From positions 1,543,614 through 1,607,613 of the forward strand of contig JAJEKV010000031.1 in assembly GCA_021234155.1 (NCBI GenBank): 64,000 nucleotides of DNA, in the 5' to 3' direction. Within the stretch, counting starts at the first letter, position 1. The number at the start of each line of letters is the position of its first letter. Positions 1 to 9,961 of the stretch are shown one piece after another. Under the pieces are notes generated by a model, which searched no databases, was not told the DNA's origin, and saw only the letters and a list, made by a program, of their open reading frames with translations. The DNA is from Isoetes taiwanensis (Eukaryota > Streptophyta > Lycopodiopsida > Isoetales > Isoetaceae). A program made the translations under genes and the position numbers.

Positions 1-363
1 AAACTGTTAAATGTTAAAGAATGTAATAAGGCCGCTGCATCTGCTATACTTAAAATGCATTGCTCCTATACTGTTACCTTTCGTGCTCATGATGCATTTT
101 GACTACATGTCGATGCGTAGAGTGACCATGCCCTTTGTCATTGCCATGTTAAAAGCATCCTTCTAGAGCTTAGAAAATGAGGCTCATTGTAATATTGAAT
201 CATGCTCCCATAGCAACTACATGTGCATTCTTCTTTTCTTTATGCTCTGGAAACTTGGCTAGATGATTAGGGATGCCTTATGTTGCATCAAGATGAGCTA
301 GTATGCAAAAGAAAAATCCAATGGATGAATCAAGAATAATTTGTTATTGAAAAACTTTACCAA
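1..363. other. Spacer downstream of the APO fragment
   Basis: AT-rich sequence with no coding signal recognised on either strand. It lies just 3' of the APO-type stop codon at 364-366 (minus strand), so it probably includes the 3' untranslated region of that gene. No repeat or hairpin stands out. Confidence 0.4.
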
Positions 364-1163
364 TCAAACAACCAGGTCAAGTTCTTCAATATCTGGGATT
401 GCAACATCTAACCTCATGAATGGCTTCCACAGACCTGGGACTTCTGCTCCTGCTTTAATACAAAGCTCAACAACTGCAGGAGCTTGTCCATAGTACTTCC
501 TTAACTCATTAAGCACCATCCCGAACATGCCAAACAAATTTAGGTGGCACTACATCTAGAGTTGCTTCCTGCCAACCATGTTGCCCATTTCTCCATTGAT
601 ATATAAATGCCCCACAAAGTTGAGCCTTGTGGCCTCTTGGTCTAACCTGAACTTCTAGGCAATAGCCACAAGCCCTGACAGGATATCTTTTCATTAATTT
701 CTTAACACCCATACTCATTGCATGCCATGCCTTTATAGTTCTAATAGCAGTGGCTTTTACCTCATCTATTTTATCACAAGATGTCTCTTTCGGCTCATCG
801 AGAGGGGCTGTATCAACTGAATCTTCGTCCTCCACAAGGTTGCCAGAACATTTAAACAGGTCACCCATGCTTGTGCTTTTAAGATGAGTTTCACTCTCTG
901 CCATCGACCAAGCTGTTATCTTCTAAATTATACTAATATGCTCCATTACCGTCTATACACGTTGGAGCACCTGTGTTTGCCTCTTTCATCGCTGTTGCTT
1001 GATATTCAAATGCCAATTCCGTCGCACATTCCTGTACCACCATGGGACTACTTTGCCTCACGGCTGGATACTCAGGAATGTCAACTCCTGCTTGGATGCA
1101 CAATTCTACTACTGCTGGTATCCGCGGGACCTCAAACCATTGCACATGCCTTATTGGAGGATT
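364..1163 (-). pseudogene. APO-family protein (organelle RNA-binding), 3' exon, broken
   Basis: APO proteins are plant organelle factors with two Cys/His-rich repeats; APO1 is needed for splicing of certain chloroplast introns. Read on the minus strand, this stretch gives the end of repeat 1 (PAVVELCIQAGVDIPEYP, about 1095-1042), a variable linker, then repeat 2 with MKRYPVRACGYCLEVQVRPR and CGAFIYQWRNGQHGWQEA (about 700-560), PPKFVWHVRD, and the terminal block KYYGQAPAVVELCIKAGAEV ending LDLVV at a stop at 364-366. The frame is broken: a stop and frame change lie between about 905 and 935, and a one-base shift near 515 separates VRDGA from VLNELRKYYG. At 1164 the coding sequence runs straight into a transposon terminal repeat; the preceding part of repeat 1 resumes at 16155. 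I therefore call a pseudogene or inactivated allele split by a transposon. Family assignment is from remembered motifs, not a search. Confidence 0.8.
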
Positions 1164-1327
1164 GGTCGGGCGCCCGTATATCGAGTCCGGGATCCGGTGT
1201 TTCTGGACAATTTGCCTGCGGTGTTTACGGGCGTCGAAACACCCAATGCATGCCCATCCACCGGTCCATGCATGCATCGATGCCAGGGGCGCCGGATCTA
1301 TGCATCCCGCCATCTTCAACCGCGCAA
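1164..1327 (+). repeat. Left terminal inverted repeat of the MULE
   Basis: Begins GGTCGGGCGCCCGTATATCG and matches, with scattered substitutions and small indels, the reverse complement of 15985-16154. The match stops after CCGCGCAA near 1327. It contains two GTGTTT and one GAAACACC word, the same core as the internal arrays, and a CATGCATGCATCGATG palindromic stretch. Confidence 0.88.
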
Positions 1328-2083
1328 GCCCGAACCCTACTTGTTTTTGTCGAAACACCACCTATGCTTTGTTTTTGAAGGCAGTTGGACAGTTGGACGT
1401 GCCACTTTTTTTGACTTGTAACTGTGGCAGTGTCCCCTGTACTTGTTTGTACAGGTGCATTTAATGAATGTGGTGGTGGTATTTCCATCCCAAGGTTGGT
1501 GGGGTGTTTCCGGCCCAATTCAAACGCGAGTGGGAGATCTTTTTTTGTTACCACGAAACCAACCGGCCCCTTCGAAAGATCTATTGGAATGCCTGGGCTC
1601 GGGCCAGGCATGGAGGCAGAGGATAATGGCGTCCAGGTAGAACAGGTAAGGTTCTATAGAGGTTGACATTGGGTTTAGTTTTAGCAGTGTGCCAAATCTG
1701 TGTAACTTAGTAATTTTTGTCTTCCAGACTCTTTTGCATCTCCCGGTTCAAGATCCCCCCATTGGTGTATTTTCGAGACTGCAATTGCAATGGCAGATAG
1801 AGCAGCATTCTGTTGTGCAAGTAACCTACCCTGGACACCAAACTATTCTAGTGCATGCATGCTATATCCCCACAAATTGGGTGCAAGATTTCGTGGAAGG
1901 GAAGTAGAATTTGCCAGGGTGCAACACCAACTTCAGGAAGCGTGGATCTCGGGGTAGAGAAGAGGGATCTGCCAAGAAAAGAGTCGACCAAAATGCCTAC
2001 CTTAAAATAACCAAGTAAGTCAAGTGAAGTGAACCGGGAACTGTTATTTCTCAGCTGTAACTTAGCTTTATTCTTGAGACTTA
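1328..2083 (+). other. MULE subterminal region and possible transposase 5' part
   Basis: Between the left TIR and the recognisable transposase. Two short open stretches (1424-1666 and 1689-1907) are on the transposase strand, and the second, with the segment FSRLQLQWQIEQHS, could be an N-terminal exon or decayed N-terminus. A GAG|GTAAGG-like donor near 1645 and a TTTTTGTCTTCCAG acceptor near 1728 would allow splicing. No domain is identifiable, so I give no function. Confidence 0.35.
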
Positions 2084-4942
2084 TTGCTTAGGTTTGTAAC
2101 CCAACAACTATTTCTCAATTGTAGCTCTTGCAGATGCGGTGGCCCTATTGAAGATTATCGTGAACGTTCTCAGGAGGTCAAAGATAAAACAACCCGAGCT
2201 CTAATTGCTGAAGAAAAGAAGAAGAATCCTTCCTATTCAAGGAGACAGAGAAGAGGAATGAGTATTCGGCGAGGTTGCAGGTGCCACTTTCGGGTGAAGC
2301 AGTTGTATTTGAGGCCTGAGATATGTAAAATTACATACTATGAGATGAGGCACATTGATAATGAAGAGAAAGTCTGCCATGGATTTGAGGATTCCCAATG
2401 TGCAAGAACAAGGCATGATGTAGCTCCATGAAGAAGGCTTGGGCCTACCAACAGTTGCTCCATAACCACACTCCCAAAGAGGTTTTCCGTCAACACGAGG
2501 AACAATGGGAGATAGAAAAAAGGATGGATCCCAATGCCCCCAAGAACAGAGATGCATTCTTAGCCATGGATGATTTATATAATTTGTCCCTTAAGGGTCG
2601 ACGACGTGGATCTTTGCCGCACAAGAATGTGGCCCACAAGTGTTAGGATGTGGGTTGATTTACATTCAGAATATGTGTTCATGTATCAGGAGGAAGTCCC
2701 TTTCACATTGGGCATCATCACACCGTTCCAAATGAAGATCCTGTTAGAGCATGGAAGGGGGAATGCTGTAGCCTTGGATTCAACCTTCAAGATCAATGAC
2801 CACTGCTACAGCCTTTATACCTTGCTAGTTTATGACACGCATGGAAATGGTGTTCCTGTTGCTTGGGTTCTATCCTCTAGTGCCACCGATGAGGACATCC
2901 ATCCTTGGCTGATTGCAATGAAGAACTGCATACATAGGGAAGACCCAACTTGGGAACCTGCATGCTTCATTGTAGATGATGCACAGGCTGAGATCAATGC
3001 CTTGAAGGATGTTTGGCCCAAACGAAAATTCAGCTTGTGTATTTGGCATGTTCAAGAAACGGGATGAAATTGCTTTTAAAACACGTGAAGAACAAGAAAG
3101 TTAGGGGGGGGGGATGTTTAAGGAGCTCGGTCGTATTATGTATGACACTAAAGTAGATATTGACCCAAGAAGGACCATGGAATAATTTAAGGGCTAAACT
3201 TAGCTATTTGGCGATTTTTCAGCACATTTTCAAAAAAATTTGGCTAAAGTAAATGGAAAAAATTGGGAAAATAAAAATAATTTTAGCTTAACTTTTTCCC
3301 GGATTGCACCAAACCATGAGCTCTTTAATAAACGCTAGAAAGTAAGAAAGTGAAATTTTGTATTGTTTAGCCAAACCATAGAAACTTTTAGAATGAATTT
3401 TGGGCTAGTGTAGCTAACATCATTCTAGTTTATATGAAATATATGAATTATTGTTTAGTTTCTAGCATTATGAATTAATTTGAGTCCTAGGCTTTGCTAA
3501 TTAGCATTATGCTAAAATGTTTTCACATAGAAAATGACTAAAATAAGTGGAAACAATTGAAAAAAAGTATATTAATTTGGCTTAATATATTTTGTTGGCC
3601 GCAACATAGAAATTTTTGGGATGATGTTTGGGTTAGTTTAGCTAAACGCTAGAAACTATGAGAGGAAAAACGTGTAGAGTTTAGCTAAACCACAGAAAGT
3701 TTTGGGCTTAATATCAAGCAAGTTTAGCTAAAGTCATTCTAGCTAATCAGAAATATGCGATTAGTAATTTATTCCCTGAGAAGGACTAGTGATTATGTGG
3801 AATCATGCACCAAAGAGGCCAAGAAGTTGTTGGAAGAATTCAAGGAGGGTTGTGAGGTATATGAATAGAGTTTAGACCAATAACATCACACATTGGATAA
3901 TTGCCACAAGGACACATTGGATAATTGCCACACGCTAACCAAGAGACTAATGCTGGTATAGAGTCCTACCATTCGCACATGAAGAGGAGATTGGGGGTAT
4001 CCAAGCATGCCTTGAGAGGAAGGAGAATAGATTGGCTCATTTACATGCTTACAGGTACATTACAAACTCACTTGTCCTTTGATAGGTTCATGAAGGATTC
4101 GGGTTTTAAAACCAACAAGAGACAAGGAGCACATAGTTGAGACCCTGCCATCATAGGTGCTCGAGAACTTCAGATGTAGCCGTTAGATGGTTGAACTTCA
4201 AGGAGGGAGAGCCGAGGTGTGGGAGTCAAAACATGGACAAGCCGGGATGATAAACCCAGAGGCTTTGCCTTACTTAGTGGAGGTTGCACATGAACATTGG
4301 TCATCATGTGATTGTCCATGGGGTATGAAAGGGAATATGTGCAAGCATCAAGTTAAGGTGATCGATGATGTCCAAGTACAAAGAGGAAAGACATTCTAAG
4401 GTTTTGTGGTACTCTACATGGTTCTCGTTTGGCCGGGTCTGTCAATCTAAGGTCCTTTGCGAGGGCATATGATGACACCATGCCTTCTTGGGAAGAGGCC
4501 ATGCACAGGGAGTTGCATCCAGATGATGAAGAATTGGATTTTAAAATTGGGGCTGGTTTGGTGAAAACCCCAAGGTGTTCTGAAAGCATAGACGCGAGAC
4601 AATGGCAGGTCTCAAGGCGACATTGCTAGGAGCCCCCAGGTATGGAATCAAGCTAGGTTCCTTTTAGCTGAACTTAGCAATAAGCTGGCAAGGCTAAGTG
4701 AAAGTAGAAATGTCAATACCATGGCACTGAGTCTAGCCGTGGTACAAGACTTCAATGGGAACACCATTGCTAGACTAGTACCTTTCGTGGAGAGCCACAA
4801 GAAGAGGAAGAAGAGGAGTTCACTTAGCGTTTTCTCGAAGGAATGCGAAGATCATATCACACGATGTGAAGGTATTGCAATAATTCTAATACTCTCTTTG
4901 AAATTATTTCCTCTACTTGCGGATAGTAATGTTGAGTGGTAA
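2084..4942 (+). pseudogene. MULE transposase with SWIM zinc finger, frame-broken
   Basis: Cuts and joins the element at its TIRs in this family. Parts in order: a Cys/His-rich N-terminal module (RRGCRCHFRVKQLYLRPE, about 2265-2330); a linker with NRDAFLAMDDLYNLSLKG (about 2535-2600); the DDE catalytic domain with first Asp in NAVALDSTFKIN (2777-2779), second Asp in CFIVDDAQAEINAL (about 2970-2980), and the C/H block SLCIWHV (about 3035-3055); the Glu region NAGIESYHSHMKRRLG (about 3950-3995); then a SWIM finger CDCPWGMKGNMCKH (about 4310-4350). Frame changes occur near 2430, 2640 and 3065, a stop follows near 3185, and about 600 bp of AT-rich sequence separates the second Asp from the Glu. 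The tail continues to about 4942 with a basic KKRKKR segment. The breaks make it inactive as it stands, unless some are introns. Confidence 0.8.
3185..3780. repeat. AT-rich TTTAGCTAAAC-repeat insertion within the transposase
   Basis: This AT-rich block splits the transposase between its second Asp and its Glu. The palindromic word TTTAGCTAAA or a close variant recurs (for example near 3618, 3640, 3690 and 3720), each followed by a CAnAGAAAnTTTTgGG-like phrase. I see no coding content. It could be an intron that expanded by local duplication or a separate insertion; no target duplication was recognised. Confidence 0.5.
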
Positions 4943-5214
4943 ATGCCATGTTGCTCTTAGGTGATGGTGGAGGCGATGCCAAGGGGGTCTGACCATGGAT
5001 GCTGCAGTTAGCATAAAGGGGTACATTGCTTGAATATTGCACTATTAAGATCATTAGTCATATGTGTGCTCCATGTTTTGATGACTTCTGATCATTTGAA
5101 AGATACTATAGTTGCTCCTTTCGGATACATATGGATACATATGGATTTTCAATCCCATCTTGTTGTTAAGTAATCTTGTTGTTAAGTAACTTATGTCAAG
5201 TAACCATGCTTATG
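4943..5214. other. Spacer between transposase and repeat array
   Basis: AT-rich sequence that presumably holds the transposase 3' end. The words ATATGGATACAT and CTTGTTGTTAAGTAA are locally duplicated near 5120-5190. No gene seen. Confidence 0.35.
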
Positions 5215-5700
5215 TCCAGAAACACCGAGACTTGGCCAGAAACACCACTGGCTTAGCTAGAAACACCACTCATTCTACGAAACACCACTCTTTTGGCGAA
5301 AACACCAAGAATATGGCCGAAACACCAAGAATATGGCTAGAAACACCAACGACCGGCCGGAAACACCATATACCTGGCGGAAACACCACTCAATTGGCGG
5401 AAACACCACTCAAATTGACCGTAAACACCATATGCGGCGTAAACACCACTCTAATTGGCCAGAAACACCATTCAAATGTTCTAGGTATTGTATTCCAATT
5501 GGAGGTTGCAAATATGTGTTCACAACACTTGGTAGAAACACCACTCAATTGGCCAGAAACACCATTTGCATGGCCAGAAACACCACTCAATTGGCCGAAA
5601 CACCACTCAAATTGGCGAAACACCACCTAAATGGCCGAAAACACCACCTAAACGGCCAGAAACACCACTACCTTAAACACCACTCAATGTTTTACATGTT
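5215..5700 (+). repeat. GAAACACC array 1 of the MULE
   Basis: About two dozen degenerate units of 16-24 bp, each with the core GAAACACCA preceded by GGCC, GGCG or GGCCA (for example GGCCAGAAACACCACTCAAT). All point the same way. The array is interrupted at 5478-5520 by a second repeat type (TGTTCTAGGTATTGTATTCC). The same core occurs in both TIRs, so this is an expanded subterminal repeat of the MULE rather than an unrelated satellite. Confidence 0.85.
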
Positions 5701-5905
5701 GTATTCTTGTGGCCAGAAACACCAAGGATGTGGCACTCATATTTCTACAAGGGGTTGCACTCACTTGTTGAAAGTTGCAATTCAAGGTTTTAGATATTGT
5801 ATGGCAACCACTCTTCTCAATGTTTTAGATATTGTATTCCATTTAGAGGTCTCAATGTTCTATATATTGTATTCCAATTATCCTTCCCAATGTTCTAGAT
5901 ACTTG
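5701..5905 (+). repeat. GTTTTAGATATTGTATTCC-type spacer repeats
   Basis: Three or four copies of a phrase resembling CAATGTTTTAGATATTGTAT lie at about 5785, 5818, 5850 and 5890. Similar copies occur at 5478 and, in the right half of the element, at 15528 and 15630. This second repeat type alternates with the GAAACACC arrays, so the two may have been amplified as a composite unit. Confidence 0.65.
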
Positions 5906-6425
5906 GCCAGAAACAACACTAGCTTGGCTTGAAACACCACTGACTTGGCGAGAAACACCACCGCTTGGCGGAAACACCACTCATATTGGCCGGAAACACC
6001 ATATGCCCGGCCGAAACACCCACTCAATTGGCGGAAAAGACCACTCAAATTGGCGAAACACCACCAAAATGGCCACCAGAAAACACCAAGAATATGGCCA
6101 GAAACACCACCACCTTAAACGCCACTCAATGTTTTACATGTTCTATTCCTGTGGCCAGAATCACCAAGGATGTGGCTTGAAACACCACTTTTCTGGCCAG
6201 AAACACCAAAGGTATGGCCAGAAACACCATCTAAATGGCCAGAAACACCAAGAATATGGCCAGAAACACCACCTAAACGGCTAGAAACACCAAGAATATG
6301 GCCAGAAACACCAAGATGTCTGGCAAGTTTCTGGTCATATACTTGGTGTTTCTGGTCATATACTTGGTGTTTCTGGTCATATAGCAGGTGTTTCTAGTCA
6401 TATACTTGGTGTTTCTGGTCAAAGA
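5906..6425 (+). repeat. GAAACACC array 2, with an orientation switch near 6330
   Basis: Same unit as array 1. From 5906 to about 6325 the units read GGCCAGAAACACCAAGAATA. From about 6335 to 6420 they read in reverse complement (TATACTTGGTGTTTCTGGTC, repeated four times). The head-to-head junction near 6325-6340 makes an imperfect foldback. Confidence 0.85.
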
Positions 6426-6608
6426 GACACCATCCATACTTGATTCGCGAGGAATCTTTGTACAAGTCTTCTGTGACATAGTTATGCAATAACTTATGTT
6501 GTAAATCATGGAATAACTACAAAATCTGCTACCATGTTCCAGCCAATCAAGAGTTTAGAAGCCAACACTGTTCAAGAGTTTAAAAGCAAAAGAAAAACAG
6601 AACATTTC
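6426..6608. other. Spacer 3' of the Ulp1 gene
   Basis: Short AT-rich interval between the inverted repeat units and the stop codon of the minus-strand protease gene. It should contain that gene's 3' untranslated region and poly(A) site. No clear AATAAA was identified on the minus strand. Confidence 0.35.
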
Positions 6609-8051
6609 TTAGATTGTCTTGGGTGGCTTTTTGGCCTGCACCACGGCTTCATGTAGCCTGCCCAGCATGCTGCTAAATGTGTCTCTGCAGTTTGCTACAT
6701 CAATCTTGTCAAACCAGTGCGGAGTCACCTGCATTTCAGCTTGTTAGTGTGATTGCACAGTAGTATCTTCACACAACCAATACCCTTACCTCGACATGCA
6801 GCAGCTGGAAATTCTTAAGAATGAAATCTCGTACAAAACACCTTGCATACAGTAATGTGTACACCCCACAGTCTGAACCATTTTGCTGCTGTGGACTACG
6901 CATTTCAATTGCTTGAATGTCAACCATTTCTGGTGCAGGGCTGCCCCAACTAGCATGCACTTCCTTGAGCAGCCTGCAGCCATCTCATGCTAGTGAGAGA
7001 TAAATTTAAAAAAACCAACAAATAGTATTGCATGCAAACAACTTACTCCACTACTTCTCGGACAATATCAGCAGAATGATATCTCATCATAGAATCAAAA
7101 TGCAGCAAGGCAGGGTGTGGCACTCCAAGTGACTTACATATTTCCCAATCAGCACAATACAGGTAAAGGCTCCAATGGTGGCTGCACTTAAACGAGGTGA
7201 GAGAGACAGAACTGTAGAGCAGTGATAAATGGACGAGTATTTTAAATGTAAATAAATGTCATCATGCCAAAAATAACTTACCTTCTTACCAGGGGCAACC
7301 AGTAGAAGAGAGATGGTTCTCGAGGTCTAGGAGGAATAATCTTCCTCCAAATTGACTCTCTCTTATTCATGTAGAGGTCTACCAGTCCAGGATGAAAAAA
7401 CACATGACTTCGTCTCTGGTGGACTGGTATGGTATGAGAGACCACCCTGCATAGGAATTTTGAATTCAAAAAAGATCCACAATTAGACTCTATAAAAGGG
7501 AAGGCACTTACATCAAGTAGGCACCCACGCATTGCTCATTCAGCCAAGACAAGCCAACCTTCTCAGGATTATCCGAACCGGGATGCTCAAAGGAAATGGC
7601 TTCTGATTGACGTATCACAAATTCACCTTTGCCATCTTTTACAGTAGCCCAAAGTGGGCTCCTAAGATGCACGGGCCATTGAGGATCGTATGAAAGAATT
7701 GGATTGGCCTTGGTGGCTTTCCCTTTCTTCTTTTTGTTAACCCATTCCAAGGTAGTGAGGTCATCAAGATGCATGAAGAATTCAAAATCCAAAATAAAAT
7801 CCTCGGTCATAGTTACCATTGTTCTCTTGATCACATCTGTCTCTCCATCATCTACCACATCCAAGTAAGTAGACATCTGGTGCACGGGAGAAGCTGCGGC
7901 AGCACTCAAAGGGGTACCCAAAGAAGTTTCGGCCCCAATCCTCAGCCTTGGTTTCTGTGGAGCTTTAAAATTCAAGCCAGCAACTATGGATTTTGTTAGC
8001 AATGTAACTGGTGTGGATGGAGATTTGGGGACACTAGAGCTGCCCTCAAAC
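6609..8051 (-). CDS. Ulp1-like cysteine protease (peptidase C48), transposon-borne, catalytic exons
   Basis: Ulp1/SENP proteins cleave SUMO or related modifiers from proteins; the target of transposon versions is unknown. Predicted minus-strand exons with GT-AG introns are 8051-7512, 7446-7282, 7181-7047, 6973-6790 and 6728-6609 (stop TAA 6611-6609). All four junctions keep frame: YLM|VVSHT, LVR|SHHWSL, VVE|LLKEV and HVE|VTPHW. The C48 signature is complete: WLNEQCVGAYL at the domain start, His in HHWSLYLYC (about 7176), Asp in LLHFDSMM (about 7095), Gln in PQQQNGSDCG (about 6890) and Cys in SDCGVYTLLYA (6870-6868). The gene faces the transposase convergently inside the same MULE. Unlike the transposase, this part shows no stop or frameshift, which suggests recent function or selection. 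The 5' part is listed separately because its frame is less clear. Confidence 0.85.
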
Positions 8052-8995
8052 CTGCCACAATAAAGAAGCCGTGTCTGCAGCCCCAGCTTGTCTCCAAATT
8101 CCCATAAGCCTCACGGTCAGCCCATTCCTTTCGGTCCACAGAATCCAAACTATAATAGTGTGCTATGTACCTCTCATACTGAGCAATTTTTTTCTCTTTC
8201 ATTGCCTCCCATTCCGTCCTCCGCCGAGCTACATACCTCTCAGCATAAGACTCCAAAGTGTTCTCTTTCTCCTCCCCATCTTCAATATTCTGGAGCATAG
8301 CCCGACCAGCACCCAGAGCTAGCTCTTTGCATCTCTTTAAAAACCTGGACAGATTTAACTTATACTTATATTACGGATCAAGGGCTGCATGCGAAAAACA
8401 TCTTGGGATAAATCTCGCCCTTCCCTTCTTTTTACGCTTGGTAACAGCCAATCTCTTTACGCCTTTGGGCACCCCAGCACAACCACATGCAATCCGTGCT
8501 CCTTTGCCAAGTGATCTTGCAGCCTTTGCTTTTTAACGAAGACCAAATACAACCTTGAAATAAACAAACATGCTTATTTTTCTTATTGCTTGTAATAATA
8601 CACTGCGTTCCCAAAGCCGCTTCATCGATCTCGAAATCCTCCTCCTCGAAATTAGCGGCAACTACCTTGGCATCTGAGGGTGCTCCCGCGGTGGGCTTCC
8701 CATATCTGTCATTTTTTTGCTTCTTGATCTCTCTCAAAGACTTAGTTTGAATAGCATCGGCTGCCCAGCTATTTTCTTTTGCCACGGCTCTCATTTGCGA
8801 CAAAAGTTCCTCTGGAGATGCCTCGGCCCGACCACCGCTTCCTCGGCTGACCACAGCTTCCTCAGGGAAGCTTCCCGAGAAGCTGTAATACCAGTCAGAG
8901 CTCTCGAGGCTTCAGCGTTTTCTTCATCCGAGCTGCCATTGTTACAGCCCCAACTCGGCACAAAGGCGTCGCCCAGAGCCAGAAGCGCCATAGCT
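8052..8995 (-). CDS. N-terminal part of the transposon Ulp1 gene (uncertain exons)
   Basis: Two open blocks on the same strand lead into the C48 exons. The outer block (about 8991-8432) begins near MALLALGDAFVPSWG and continues into acidic and Lys-rich sequence (FEEEDFEIDEAALG) followed by a possible C2H2-like stretch around 8580-8480 (Cys pair, then DHLAKEHGLH). The inner block (8298-8050) reads ESYAERYVARRRTEWEAMKE, probably a helix-rich linker. A frame change between the blocks near 8870 and the junction at about 8050 mean introns or small indels are present. Similar long N-terminal regions occur in transposon Ulp1 genes. Placement is by continuity only. Confidence 0.5.
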
Positions 8996-9317
8996 GCACA
9001 AAAGCGAACACCTTGCTTGTTTTTTGGATGTGCTTTTGGAGTGCAATGCTTTCCTATTTAAACCAAGCCATACACAGCCAAAAAAACAGCCCTGTTTTTT
9101 GGGAAGTATTTTTGGACATGTGCTTTTCGTTTCGACCAAGATACTTTCTGACAGGAACATTCTATTTCGAACCATTAGATTTGCCCTCAAATTTAAAAAT
9201 CTTGTGATGATTGATGTCGTACCATTGACACTGATGTTTAAAGAATATTTAGTTTCGACCCACTTCAAGTGCATTTAATACTAGTACTCCCTTCCGAACA
9301 AAATTACCCATAGTTAT
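8996..9317. other. Putative Ulp1 upstream region
   Basis: Between the protease gene 5' end and the next GAAACACC repeats. It has a local duplication of a TTTTTTGG/GTGCTTTT phrase (about 9012-9130). It should hold the minus-strand promoter, but I cannot point to a TATA box with confidence. Confidence 0.3.
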
Positions 9318-9364
9318 GGTTAGAAACACCCAGCCAGAAACACCATAACATTGGCTAGAAACAC
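9318..9364 (+). repeat. GAAACACC repeat split by the copia insertion
   Basis: Three units (TTAGAAACACCCAGCC, AGAAACACCATAAC, GGCTAGAAACAC) end exactly at the copia insertion. The sequence resumes at 14822 with AACACC, so the copia target was a MULE repeat unit. Confidence 0.8.
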
Positions 9365-9940
9365 TGTAAATTATCTGAGTAGGTCACCACACAGGTTTAC
9401 ACAGAAGATCTCTGATCAGATAATAATGCAAGTGAGAGATACAATGGTTGCAATGGTTAACCATTGGGAATGCATAAGAAAAATGAAATGCATGGTTAAC
9501 CTAGGTTACGATATCATTGAAATAAGTTTGAATGGTCGAAGGTTAAAAGGGCAGAATGAAAATGTTATTGCAGTTGGATAAGAACGGATATTGGAGGGAA
9601 ATGCATCTTCGAATTTATAGAAAGTCCCTGTGAGCAAGGAGGACTGCACACGAGACCCCTGAGCGGCCGGAACCATGCCTTAACGGTAGGATCCGGCCCT
9701 ATAACACAAGAAGTATAGTGATTCATTCTCATTCATATAGACTTGAAGCTGAACTTACGATATGATCCAGTAATGCCGATATGATTCAATTTTGAATATT
9801 ACTTTATTTTCAATGGTTGAATATATGCACATGGTATGCTTCGTGAAGCTTGTTTAAAGATGCATTGATCATATCTATATTTGCAAGTTGCTCTAGTATC
9901 CAAAAAGAAAGATTGTTCTTATTGTATTCAAAGTTTTTCA
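9365..9940 (+). repeat. 5' LTR of copia
   Basis: 576 bp, starts TGTAAATTATCTGAGTAGG and ends CAAAGTTTTTCA. Differs from the 3' LTR by one missing T (CAATGGTTGCAATGG here, an extra T there) and one G/A in CATATAGACTTG. Confidence 0.95.
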
Positions 9941-9955
9941 TTTGGTATCAGAGCC
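9941..9955 (+). promoter_or_regulatory. Primer binding site, initiator-Met tRNA type
   Basis: TTTGGTATCAGAGCC immediately follows the LTR terminal CA. The core TGGTATCAGAGC is the usual plant copia primer site for minus-strand DNA synthesis. Confidence 0.9.
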
Positions 9956-9961
9956 AGAACA

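Noticed and set aside
5215-6425. CRISPR-like look of regularly spaced GAAACACC repeats
   Set aside because: Repeats are only about 9-14 bp, degenerate, with similar spacers, inside a eukaryotic transposon, and shared with its TIRs.
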